Below, piece by piece: positions 50,901-58,619 of a DNA stretch of 64,000 bases. Location: assembly GCA_963850195.1 (NCBI GenBank), contig CAWKKD010000005.1:2604001-2668000 (forward strand). Direction: 5' to 3'. The position numbers were made by a program, and so were the translations under genes. The first letter of the stretch is position 1. Every line of letters starts with the position of its first letter. Source of the DNA: Actinoallomurus sp963850195. GTDB taxonomy: Bacteria > Actinomycetota > Actinomycetes > Streptosporangiales > Streptosporangiaceae. The notes below the pieces were generated by a model. That model did no database searches and was not told where the DNA came from. It was given only the letters and a program-made list of their open reading frames with translations.

Positions 50901-51266
50901 TCAACCGGACTTGTCCGCCGCGAGCAATCCCCGCAGACGCCGCACCTCGGCCACGAGCAATGGCATGGTCTCTCTAGCCATTGCGATAAACGCCGCGTTC
51001 TCATCCCACCGTTCGTCACCGGAATCGACATACTGCGGATACTGCACCAGCGTCGCGGCCACAATCTGCCGAGGATCGAACGCCGGCCATCGCTCATTGC
51101 GGCCGGTATCAGGAACCGTGCTGACCGCGACTAGATTCATTGCGTGCTCGTCATCAAGGATCCTGACGAACCACGGACCGGGAGTCGCCGCCGAACAAAG
51201 CTCCATGATCTCCTCGAGATCATCTTCATTCAAAGACTCATCTTCCATAGTGCACCATTCCGCCAT
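50901..51266 (-). CDS. candidate immunity protein for the RHS-PIN toxin
   Basis: A 121-aa acidic protein (MEDESLNEDDLEEIMELCSAATPGPWFVRILDDEHAMNLVAVSTVPDTG) with the ATPGPWF motif of a small actinobacterial/phage Ead-Ea22-like family. It starts 24 bases after the toxin stop on the same strand, the place immunity genes normally occupy in polymorphic toxin operons. The start is ATG 51266, or 51248 (MEDESL). No direct evidence for binding the toxin; the call rests on position, size and acidity. Confidence 0.7.
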   Translation of the reverse strand: MAEWCTMEDESLNEDDLEEIMELCSAATPGPWFVRILDDEHAMNLVAVSTVPDTGRNERWPAFDPRQIVAATLVQYPQYVDSGDERWDENAAFIAMARETMPLLVAEVRRLRGLLAADKSG

Positions 51267-51290
51267 AAGACGCCCAGATAGATATCCAAT

Positions 51291-54200
51291 CTAGTATCTT
51301 TCAGTCAGATATCCAAGCCTCTCCACGTTCTTGTAGAATCTCTTGTCGTTTGTGATAATCGACAATCCATCCCGCATCGCCGAGTGCAGCACCGAACCAT
51401 CATCATTAGCGATCATCGGCCTAAAAGACTTACCCTTCCACATTTCTTTCAACCTGGCCTGGATCGCAGCGACACCTTCCTCGGTCGACGCTGGCCCCAT
51501 ACGACCTCCACGCTCCGACAGCCAACGCGATATCTCACCCGGAGAGTGACCGCCCTCAAGCAGTTCCCGATGGGCCGTCGGCGATAGGACAGGATTGCGC
51601 CCAGCCAAGGCGGCATCGACTTCGGCGGTCTTACTGCCAGATAGCGCGTCGGTAACAGCGTTGGTGTCAACGGCGACCTCCCCGCTGCCCTTCAGACCGA
51701 GAGGGTCCATCCATGTTTGCGGATTGGCTACATAAGCGTACGGATTCGATCCCGCAGCAAGACCGAGAGGGTCGGACCTCTCGTAACGGGCAATCGCCGG
51801 GTCATAGAAGCGATAAAGGTTATAGTGAAATCCCGTCTCAGTGTCGAAATATTGGCCTGGAAAACGCAGCGGACAGTCGATCCGGCTGGCCTGGGCAGGC
51901 GTCTCGTATCCCCAGAGCGTGGCGTTCGATCGATGGACGAGACTTCCGCCCGCGTCGACCATCTCCATCGGGGCGCCGATGAGGTCGGTGACGATGGCGT
52001 AGAACCGTTGGTCGAACCATTGCTGCGACGCATCGGCCGACGTGACGTGTTCGTGCTGGGTCAAGGGCGTGAAGCCGCCCGGCCGGTAGTCCCAGGTGGT
52101 GACCCGGGTGGACGGGTCGCCTCCGGTATGGGCCTGTTCGATGAGGACCGGGCCGTCCCAGGTGAAGGTGGTCTGTTCGAGGACGGCGCCGCCAGGGCCG
52201 AGACGCTGCTTGCCGACCCGCCGGCCAAGGGGATCGTAGCGGTAGCGCCAGTGTTGGCCGTCCGGGGTTGTGACGCCAGCGAGCCGGTCGTCGGCGTCCC
52301 ACGTGTAGGTCCACTCTCGGATCTGGCCAGAGAGAGTTCGGGAGCGGCGCCGGATCAGGCGGCCCTGGGCATCGTGTTCGTGGGTGGTGCGTCCGGCGCG
52401 GTTGAGGAGGGTTCCCGTGTAGTCGCGGTCGCCGGCTGCGGCGGACAGGGGGTCGTCCTGGTCGGCCGGGTCGCCTGCCGTCGCGTGGACGATGTTCCCG
52501 GCCGGGTCGTACGCGTAGCGTTCGCGCCAGCCGTGGGCGTTGACCGCGGTGACACGGCCGGCACGGTCGAGGTCGAGGGTGCGGCCGCCGCGCAGCCGAT
52601 CTCCGACGGCAGTGACGTTGCCGTCCGGGCGCCGCGTGTACGTGCGATGCTGCAGCAGCCGCGGCTCGGCGGGCCCGGACCCGCTTGGTACCGGTGCTCC
52701 CCACAGCGCCTGGGAAACCAGCCGGTCGTCGACGTCGTACTGCTGGTCGAGGATGGCCCCGCCCCCGATGTGGCGTCGTGTCTCGCGGCCTGCTTCGTCG
52801 TAGATGAAGCGAAGGTTCTGGCCCCCGGTGGCCAGGACGACGGGCCGCCCGGCGGGGTCGTAGGCCCACGCGGACTCGGCGCCGGAGGGGGTTCGGCGGT
52901 GCACCCGCCGTCCGAGGGCGTCGTAGGTGAAGGCGAGGGTCCGGCCGTCGCACGTCTCGGCGATGACCCGGCCGAGCGGGTCATAGTAGAAGGCGAGGTC
53001 CGCGTCTGGCCCGACCGCGCGGACGAGACGTCCGGCGGCGTCGTGGGTGAAGGTGCTGACCCGGTCCGCGGAGCGCTGCTCGACGATGTTGCCGGACGGG
53101 TCGCGTACGTAGTCGGTGACCTCGCCCGCGCCGTTGGTCCGGCGGATGAGCCGTCCGGCCGGATCGTGGGCGTAGCGCAGGACCCGGCCATTGAAGTCGA
53201 TCTCCTCGACCAGATCGCCTGCGGGACCGTATGCATAACGCCAGGTCAGCCCCTGGGGATTGATGACCTGGGTGAGTCGGAGTTCGGTGTCGTGCTGGAA
53301 CTCCAGCCGGGAGCCATCCGATCGGATCTGGGTGACCGGCACTTCGAATGGACCGTACGTCGAGTACGTGGTCTGCCCGACGGCGTCGGTGTAGATGACC
53401 GGGTTGCCTTCAGGGTCGTATTCCCAGGCCTCGGTTGCGCCGCTGGGCAGAATCCGAGTAGTCAGGCGGCCCTCAAGATTCCACTCGAATTGTGTGGTTT
53501 GGCCACGGGCGTCGGTGACGCCGATCAGGCGGCCGAACGCGTCGCGCTGGTAGCTCAGCGCGGCTCCGGTCGGATCGATGACCCGGTTCGGCAGGCCCGC
53601 CGGGCCCATGTCGACCTGGGTGAGATTGCCGAGCGCGTCAGTGGCGGCCGTCAGACCACCGCGCTCGTCGTAGGCGTAACGCGTGGTCGCGCCGGTAGGG
53701 TCGATCGCCGTGACAAGGTTGCCCGCTGGGTCGTACGCATTGCGCCAGACGGCGCCGTCGGCTCCGGTTACCTGGACCGGCTTGTTGAGGTCATCAAAGG
53801 CCGCCTCGATCGCGGTGCCGTCCGAGCGGTCGAGCCGGACGCAGTTTCCGTAGAAGTCGTGGGTGTAGCGAGTGGTGTGGCCGAGTGGGTCGGTGCGGGC
53901 GATGAGCCGATCGCGTTCGTCCCATTCGGAGGTCGCCGTGTGGCCGAGAGGGTTAGTCTCGGCGATGACTTTGCGGCGTTCGTCGAGCTGGTAGGTCGTC
54001 CGGTGGCCGAGTGAGTCGGTCAGGACGGTTGCGTTCGGCTCGTATGTGAGTGAGACGTTCAGGTAGCCGTCGGTACCATGCCCGCCGACCGCGCGTCCGT
54101 GTTCGTCGTAGTCGTAGTGGTACTCGTGGCCGTTGCGGTCCTGCCAGCCGATCATTCGGCCGGCGTCATCGTAGAAGAACTTCAGCGGCAGGCCGCTGGA

Positions 54201-55076
54201 GTTGATGACCTCGCTCAGGTGCCCGGCCGCGTCGTATCCGTAGCGGATGACGGCGATGCCGTCTCCCTCTTCCGTGAGGAGACGCAGGGCCCGGACGCGT
54301 TTGTGGCCGGCGGGACCATCGGTGTCGACCGCGACCCGGTACCCGCCGCTGTGGCGTACCTCGGTGAGCGTGTCGGTCTGGTCGTAGTGAAAGGTGATGC
54401 GGTTGCCGTTGCGGTCGCTGATCGCCGCGATCGGCAGCCGCCACCCGTGCACGCCGCCCGCGGCGGGGAAGTACAGGCGTTGGCCGGTACGCGGGTCGTC
54501 GATGACGTAGCCGTCGGCGCCCAACCAGGTCAGTGGCCGCATCGGGCCGGTCTCCGGTGGCAGCTCGATGCCCGGGGAGAACGCCGGTGGGTAGGCGCGG
54601 ATGGTCCCGTCGGGCGCGGCGTACCGGATCGCGTCGGCGGTGATCTCCAGCCGCTGGTCCAAGGTGGAGGCCCAGGAGATCCCGTACAGCCCGCCCTGAC
54701 GGTACGACGACAGGTGGATGCGCTCGAACACCAGCGGGAGCACGCCTGGGAGGGCCAGGTCGGTCTCGGCGAACAGCACCTCACCGGTCGCGACGTCGAT
54801 CGGGTCCGGGGTCTTGGTCCTGGTTCCCGGGTCCTCGCCGGGCTTTCCGTCCTTGAGCGCCTTGCCGGCGTCGCGCTCGGCGCCTTCCTCACCCGCCTTC
54901 GCGGCGTCCTTGCCGGCGTCCTTGCCGGCGGCCTCCGTCGCGTCCTTGGCCGTGTCCTTCGCGGTCGCCTTGAGGCCGTCGCGGAGTGCGTCTTTGCCGA
55001 CGTTCTCGGCCGCGTCACCGAGTAGGTCCTTGACGGCCGCCTCGACGATCGTGGCCCCGGCCCTCCCGCCCTCCAT
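51291..55076 (-). CDS. RHS/YD-repeat polymorphic toxin with C-terminal PIN nuclease domain
   Basis: A 1261-aa protein. Residues 1-90 are Lys/Ala/Asp-rich linker. From about 92 a DUF6531-like start DPIDVATGEVLFAETDLALPGVLPLVFERIHLSS is followed by dozens of YD/RHS repeats that form a shell, and the conserved RHS end YNLYRFYDPAIARYERSDPLGLAAGSNPYAYVANPQTWMDPLGL. After this comes a 132-aa toxin tip: VAVDTNAVTDAL (first Asp), HRELLEGG (Glu), NDDGSVLHSAM and IITNDKRFYKNVERLGY (later Asps), the acidic set of a PIN ribonuclease. The ATG overlaps the upstream stop as TGATG. It probably kills competitors by cutting RNA, with the next gene as immunity. Confidence 0.92.
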   Translation of the reverse strand: MEGGRAGATIVEAAVKDLLGDAAENVGKDALRDGLKATAKDTAKDATEAAGKDAGKDAAKAGEEGAERDAGKALKDGKPGEDPGTRTKTPDPIDVATGEVLFAETDLALPGVLPLVFERIHLSSYRQGGLYGISWASTLDQRLEITADAIRYAAPDGTIRAYPPAFSPGIELPPETGPMRPLTWLGADGYVIDDPRTGQRLYFPAAGGVHGWRLPIAAISDRNGNRITFHYDQTDTLTEVRHSGGYRVAVDTDGPAGHKRVRALRLLTEEGDGIAVIRYGYDAAGHLSEVINSSGLPLKFFYDDAGRMIGWQDRNGHEYHYDYDEHGRAVGGHGTDGYLNVSLTYEPNATVLTDSLGHRTTYQLDERRKVIAETNPLGHTATSEWDERDRLIARTDPLGHTTRYTHDFYGNCVRLDRSDGTAIEAAFDDLNKPVQVTGADGAVWRNAYDPAGNLVTAIDPTGATTRYAYDERGGLTAATDALGNLTQVDMGPAGLPNRVIDPTGAALSYQRDAFGRLIGVTDARGQTTQFEWNLEGRLTTRILPSGATEAWEYDPEGNPVIYTDAVGQTTYSTYGPFEVPVTQIRSDGSRLEFQHDTELRLTQVINPQGLTWRYAYGPAGDLVEEIDFNGRVLRYAHDPAGRLIRRTNGAGEVTDYVRDPSGNIVEQRSADRVSTFTHDAAGRLVRAVGPDADLAFYYDPLGRVIAETCDGRTLAFTYDALGRRVHRRTPSGAESAWAYDPAGRPVVLATGGQNLRFIYDEAGRETRRHIGGGAILDQQYDVDDRLVSQALWGAPVPSGSGPAEPRLLQHRTYTRRPDGNVTAVGDRLRGGRTLDLDRAGRVTAVNAHGWRERYAYDPAGNIVHATAGDPADQDDPLSAAAGDRDYTGTLLNRAGRTTHEHDAQGRLIRRRSRTLSGQIREWTYTWDADDRLAGVTTPDGQHWRYRYDPLGRRVGKQRLGPGGAVLEQTTFTWDGPVLIEQAHTGGDPSTRVTTWDYRPGGFTPLTQHEHVTSADASQQWFDQRFYAIVTDLIGAPMEMVDAGGSLVHRSNATLWGYETPAQASRIDCPLRFPGQYFDTETGFHYNLYRFYDPAIARYERSDPLGLAAGSNPYAYVANPQTWMDPLGLKGSGEVAVDTNAVTDALSGSKTAEVDAALAGRNPVLSPTAHRELLEGGHSPGEISRWLSERGGRMGPASTEEGVAAIQARLKEMWKGKSFRPMIANDDGSVLHSAMRDGLSIITNDKRFYKNVERLGYLTERY

Positions 55077-55567
55077 CAGCCCGCCCCGAGGATCGCGTTG
55101 ATCGCCTCATTGATGATCGCGTTGATGACCATCTGCTGGATCTCCTTGAACACCGGGATCTCCAGCAACGACGCCCCGAACGTCACCTCGACCGTCGCGA
55201 GCGCCTCAATGATCTCCATTAACAGGATCGTCAGCTGCACGATCACGTTGATCTTCAACGCCAGCACGACAGCCCCGCACACCATCAAGATCGCACCCAG
55301 CGTGTGACCCGCCGTCGCGCCCTTCTTCAGGATCTGGGCCGGGGACTTCTCGTGCTCCCAGCGCGACTTGAACGCCTCGATCGCCGGGCCGCTGTTGCCC
55401 GACCACACCTCTTGGGCGGCGCGTTCGGCGTCGGCGCTGATCTGCTCCAGGTGCCCGCCGTACGCGCTCCAGGACTGCGCGAGCTCGAACAAACGCTCCT
55501 CGTCGATCTCCGGCCAGTTGAACCCAAGGTCATTCAGCAGGCGTTCCAGCTCGCCCGGCAGTGTCAT
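55076..55567 (-). CDS. CpnT N-domain/WXG100-like toxin partner
   Basis: A 163-aa helical protein beginning TLPGELERLLNDLGFNWPEIDEERLFELAQSWSAYGGHLEQI, the pattern of the CpnT N-terminal domain used for type VII secretion, then a WSGNSG turn (WXG-like) and a long hydrophobic stretch (GAILMVCGAVVLALKINVIVQLTILLMEIIEALATV). ATG 55567 follows GTGGGG. Its stop overlaps the toxin start by one base, so it is made together with the RHS-PIN protein and probably escorts it. Confidence 0.85.
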   Translation of the reverse strand: MTLPGELERLLNDLGFNWPEIDEERLFELAQSWSAYGGHLEQISADAERAAQEVWSGNSGPAIEAFKSRWEHEKSPAQILKKGATAGHTLGAILMVCGAVVLALKINVIVQLTILLMEIIEALATVEVTFGASLLEIPVFKEIQQMVINAIINEAINAILGAG

Positions 55568-55578
55568 CCCCACGGCGG

Positions 55579-55902
55579 CTACGCGTCCTTACCCACACGC
55601 TTGGCGGCATCCGCGCTGGAGTCGTCCGCGCCGTCGTACTGATCGGCCATGTGATGGATCGCATCACCGAACGAGCCGAACGCCTTGGCCGCCGAGTCAT
55701 AGGAGGTGTGCGCCCACTCCAACACCGCCTCATACGCCGCCCCGATCAACGAACCCACCATGTCCGTCGACCCGTACTTCAGGTTCTTCGCATCCGGCTG
55801 GAAACCCTTCCACGCCGTGTCCAGCGCCTGCGACGCGCGATGCAGATCCGACCCGGCCTTCCGCAACGACCCTGACCTGATGTCGATCTCATCACCGGCC
55901 AC
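55579..55902 (-). CDS. ESX/EspC-type small helical protein
   Basis: A 107-aa protein: IDIRSGSLRKAGSDLHRASQALDTAWKGF is the N-terminal helix of EspC/WXG100-like type VII proteins. A second helix around AYEAVLEWAHTSYDSAAKAFGSFGDAIHHMADQYDGAD follows. GTG 55902 is used, overlapping the YbaB-like stop by 11 bases. Likely forms a helical hairpin partner complex with the adjacent proteins. Confidence 0.78.
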   Translation of the reverse strand: MAGDEIDIRSGSLRKAGSDLHRASQALDTAWKGFQPDAKNLKYGSTDMVGSLIGAAYEAVLEWAHTSYDSAAKAFGSFGDAIHHMADQYDGADDSSADAAKRVGKDA

Positions 55903-56338
55903 GGTTCGCACCACCCGACGCCGCACCGTTGATCTTCGCGACGGTCTCGGCGATCCCCTCGGTGAACCGGCTCATCTGCCGCATCGACTCCGTCTGCAGG
56001 CCCTCCAGAGTCTCCGCCAACGCCGCCGGGTCCATCACCGCCGGTGACGCCTCAGCGGTGCGCGTCTTCAGATCGTCCATCGCGGCGTTCACCGCCACCA
56101 TGATCTGCGCACACACCTCCTCCGACCCCGACCGCAGCAACCGCGGATCGACGGTCAGCGACTCGAGGTGGCCGCCAGAGGCAACAGCAGCGGTGACCCG
56201 CCCGTCCGCGGCCGAGCCCTCACCATGTACCGGCTTGGCATCCTCCGAACCCGAACCAGACCCGGTACGAAGCGCCCCCAACGCCCGCCGCGTGTCCTCC
56301 AGCAACCGCCCGAGCTCATCCCCACCCAGGTCAGCCAC
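55892..56338 (-). CDS. YbaB/EbfC family-like protein
   Basis: A 148-aa protein: N-terminal helix DELGRLLEDTRRALGALRTG, a linker, the YbaB-like core DGRVTAAVASGGHLESLTVDPRLLRSGSEEVCAQIMVAVNAAMDDLKTRTAEA, and a helical tail. YbaB-like proteins head many actinobacterial toxin operons with WXG100 partners. First gene of the operon in the tRNA island. Its molecular job in these operons is unknown. Confidence 0.8.
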   Translation of the reverse strand: MADLGGDELGRLLEDTRRALGALRTGSGSGSEDAKPVHGEGSAADGRVTAAVASGGHLESLTVDPRLLRSGSEEVCAQIMVAVNAAMDDLKTRTAEASPAVMDPAALAETLEGLQTESMRQMSRFTEGIAETVAKINGAASGGANRGR

Positions 56339-56684
56339 GACACTCCCCCACAGACCTTGAAACCGCCACCATCACAAACGCGACGAAGCTAACACAACCC
56401 TCAAAGACCTGAAACAGCCTTTACCGCAAGCGTCACAACTCACACCGGCAGGAAGCTTTTGACGGCGATGAGCAGCGTTCATGACGGGCGCCGACGCGGA
56501 GAGCTACCCGGCCTGCATTGGAAGGCCATCCACCTCTTCGCAGGGGTCAGAGACTGCCAGGGAACGGAGCGCCCATGAACGGGTCGCGGGCCAGCAGACC
56601 GACCGTCCGCCCGACAACGTTCATCGTTGCCGTCAAAAAGAGCGCCTGACTGATCCCCTGCAGTGGCCCTCATCTGGGGAAACG
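56339..56684. other. non-coding segment between operon and tRNA, with distant inverted repeat
   Basis: Promoter region of the toxin operon on its left side. CTTTTGACGGCGATGA (56456-56471) and TCATCGTTGCCGTCAAAAAG (56621-56640) are near-complementary, apart from a short insertion. They enclose about 150 bases, which could be a small non-autonomous element. No gene is visible. Confidence 0.45.
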
Positions 56685-56729
56685 GGAGCCTCCGGCCGGA
56701 TTCGAACCGGCGACCTGCCGCTTACAAGG
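56685..56729 (-). repeat. attR-like 45-bp repeat (3' half of tRNA-Thr)
   Basis: Identical to 50446-50490 over 45 bases, from the anticodon loop through the T-arm and acceptor end of the tRNA gene, plus two bases beyond. Outside these 45 bases the flanks differ at once. Confidence 0.9.
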
Positions 56730-56759
56730 CGGACGCTCTGCCATCTGAGCTACGGAGGC
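56687..56759 (-). tRNA. tRNA-Thr (anticodon TGT)
   Basis: A 73-nt cloverleaf: acceptor GCCTCCG (56759-56753) pairs CGGAGGC, the D-arm is GCTCAGATGGCAGAGC, the anticodon stem CCGC/GCGG holds the loop CTTGTAA with anticodon TGT, and the T-loop is TTCGAAT. The CCA end is not encoded. Its 3' half is the attachment site of the island on its left. Confidence 0.96.
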
Positions 56760-56849
56760 GTGCTGCTCGTGCGGTGGCACGCGACGTTGCAGCGTCACCA
56801 CGATAGCGCGTACGGCTGACCTGTCGGGCGAGGTGGAGGGGCGCTCGGA

Positions 56850-56871
56850 TTAATGAACTGTGGTTCAATAA
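56850..56871. promoter_or_regulatory. candidate TetR operator
   Basis: TTAATGAAC then TGTG then GTTCAATAA: a near-perfect inverted repeat (8 of 9 pairs) ending 7 bases before the tetR ATG, so binding would block its own promoter. Confidence 0.65.
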
Positions 56872-56877
56872 CGTGTT

Positions 56878-57570
56878 ATGGCACGACCAAGAGAGATCAG
56901 TGACGAGCGGATGCTCGCGGCGGCAGGTGTGGTGATCTCGCGGCTGGGTCCGGCGTTCACTCTGGCCGACGTGGCCGGCGAGGCGAAGGTGGCCGCGGGC
57001 ACGTTGGTGCACCGGTTCGGGTCCAAGCATGGGCTGCTGGTGGCGATGACGAAGTCGGCCATCGAGGCGCTGCGGAACGAGATGCGGGCGGTGGTGGAGG
57101 CGGCCTGCGGTCCGGCAGCGGTGGACACGGCTCACGGTCCGGCGACCGGGCTCGCGGGACGCGGAGTGGTGGCCGGCGATCCGGCGGGGGTGGTGGTTGG
57201 GGTGTTCTCCGCGTTGGACGATCCGGACACGGCGGCGAACAACCTTGCTCAGTTGGCGTTCGACCTTGCCGACGTCGAGCTTCGCGGGTTGATGGCGGAG
57301 TTCTACTCGGTGATGGAGGCCGGGCTCGTGCCTCTGCTGGATCGGGCGATCTCGGCGGGCGAGCTGCCGTACGCGCCGGGGGCGGGGGTGGCGGCGCGGA
57401 TCTTGACGGCGCTCGCGGATGGGACGGCGGTGCACTGGTCGGCTCGGCCAGACGGTGGGCTGTGTGAGCGGATGCGGGCCGACATTGAGGCGGTCCTGCA
57501 TGGCTGGGGGCCACACGGCATGACAGCAGACGGTGACAAGAAACAAGTGAAGGAGGAGAGAGAGCGATGA
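56878..57570 (+). CDS. TetR family regulator
   Basis: A 230-aa regulator with HTH RMLAAAGVVISRLGPAFTLADVAGEAKVAAGTLVHRFGSKHGLLVAMT. The start ATG is 7 bases downstream of an inverted-repeat operator. Its stop overlaps the SDR start as ATGA, so the two form one operon under self-repression. The inducer is probably a substrate or product of the SDR enzyme. Confidence 0.92.
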   Translation: MARPREISDERMLAAAGVVISRLGPAFTLADVAGEAKVAAGTLVHRFGSKHGLLVAMTKSAIEALRNEMRAVVEAACGPAAVDTAHGPATGLAGRGVVAGDPAGVVVGVFSALDDPDTAANNLAQLAFDLADVELRGLMAEFYSVMEAGLVPLLDRAISAGELPYAPGAGVAARILTALADGTAVHWSARPDGGLCERMRADIEAVLHGWGPHGMTADGDKKQVKEERER

Positions 57571-58475
57571 CACTCAACGGGCAGGTCGCGCTGGTGACCG
57601 GGGGTACGCGCGGGGCGGGAAGGGGCATGGCGGTCGAGCTCGGGGCGGCCGGGGCGACCGTGTACGTCACCGGGCGTACGACGCGGGCAACCGCCAGTCC
57701 GGTCAACCGTACGGAGACGATCGAGGACACCGCGCAGTTGGTCACGGAGGCCGGGGGGCGGGGTATCGCGGTCCGCTGCGATCACATGGTTCCGGCGGAC
57801 GTGGCGGCGGTCGTACGGCGGATCGAGGAGGAGCAGGACGGGCGGCTGGACGTGCTGGTCGACGACACGTGGGGCGGTGACCAGTGGATCGAGTGGAAGC
57901 CGCTCTGGGAGCACGACCTGGACAAGGGTCTCAAGGCGCTGCGGAACGGGCTGGAGACGCACCTCATCACGCTGCACACCGCGCTGCCGCTCCTGGTACG
58001 GCGGGGCCGGGGGCTGGTCGTCGAGATCACCGACGGGGACGACATGTTCAACGACCGGTACCGGGGGACGATGTTCTTCGACATGGTCAAGGTCGCGATC
58101 ACGCGGCTGGGGCGGATGCTGAAGGACGAGCTGGAGCCGCACGGGGTCACGGCGGTGTCGCTGACGCCGGGGTTCCTGCGCTCGGAGGAGATGCTGGACC
58201 ACTTCGGGGTCACCGAGGAGAACTGGCAGGACGGGATCGCCAAGGACCGGTGGTTCGCGATCTCCGAGACGCCGCGCTACATCGGTCGGGCCGTGGTGGC
58301 GCTGGCGTCGGATCCGGACATGGCCCGGTGGTCGGGCAAGGCCCTGTCGGCAGGGGCGCTCGCCGCGCACTACGGGTTCACCGACCTCGACGGGTCGCGG
58401 CCGGAGGCGAGCCGGTACTTCGAGGAGGTCTACTTCGGCGATCGCAAGGACGCCAATGTCGAGGACTACCGCTAG
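57567..58475 (+). CDS. SDR family oxidoreductase with Phe at the catalytic Tyr position
   Basis: A 302-aa Rossmann-fold protein of the DHRS1-like branch. TGGTRGAGRG (11-20) binds NAD(P), with the branch's VLVDDTWGGD and VVEITDGD loops. The catalytic YxxxK appears as F171-D-M-V-K175: the Lys is kept but the Tyr that donates the proton is Phe. It may be a weak or altered enzyme or a sensor. Coupled to the tetR gene by ATGA overlap. Ends 110 bases before a strong bidirectional hairpin. Confidence 0.88.
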   Translation: MTLNGQVALVTGGTRGAGRGMAVELGAAGATVYVTGRTTRATASPVNRTETIEDTAQLVTEAGGRGIAVRCDHMVPADVAAVVRRIEEEQDGRLDVLVDDTWGGDQWIEWKPLWEHDLDKGLKALRNGLETHLITLHTALPLLVRRGRGLVVEITDGDDMFNDRYRGTMFFDMVKVAITRLGRMLKDELEPHGVTAVSLTPGFLRSEEMLDHFGVTEENWQDGIAKDRWFAISETPRYIGRAVVALASDPDMARWSGKALSAGALAAHYGFTDLDGSRPEASRYFEEVYFGDRKDANVEDYR

Positions 58476-58584
58476 GGCCCAGCGGCCCGCAAAACGGTGC
58501 GACGCCGAGGCACGGACCGAACCATCGACAAACGCAACGGCGCCTACCCCGGCAACAGCCAGGGAGGTGCCGGGCCCGAGAAAC

Positions 58585-58612
58585 GCCTCCCCCGGCTGCG
58601 GCCGGGGGAGGC
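58585..58612. terminator. bidirectional hairpin between SDR and rlmB
   Basis: A perfect 12-bp stem (GCCTCCCCCGGC 58585-58596, GCCGGGGGAGGC 58601-58612) with a TGCG loop, between convergent genes. Confidence 0.85.
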
Positions 58613-58619
58613 ACAAGCC

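Larger units (their letters stand above)
50446..56729. mobile_element. tRNA-Thr-integrated island carrying a polymorphic toxin operon
   Basis: The segment between two identical 45-bp direct repeats, one of them the intact tRNA-Thr gene's 3' half. The orientation is correct for an element attached at the tRNA 3' end. Cargo: a decayed HD-domain gene, a candidate immunity gene, an RHS-PIN toxin gene and three small type VII-secretion-type genes. No integrase or excisionase is present inside, so it is either a remnant that lost its integrase or a passive cargo cassette mobilised in trans. Confidence 0.75.

Noticed and set aside
36755..56338. A complete type VII secretion locus
   Set aside because: A mycosin-like protease and WXG/EspC-like proteins are present but lie 16 kb apart and no EccB, EccC, EccD or EccE gene is in the window.
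50446..56729. Integrase or excisionase inside the island
   Set aside because: No tyrosine or serine recombinase motif was found in any frame between the repeats.
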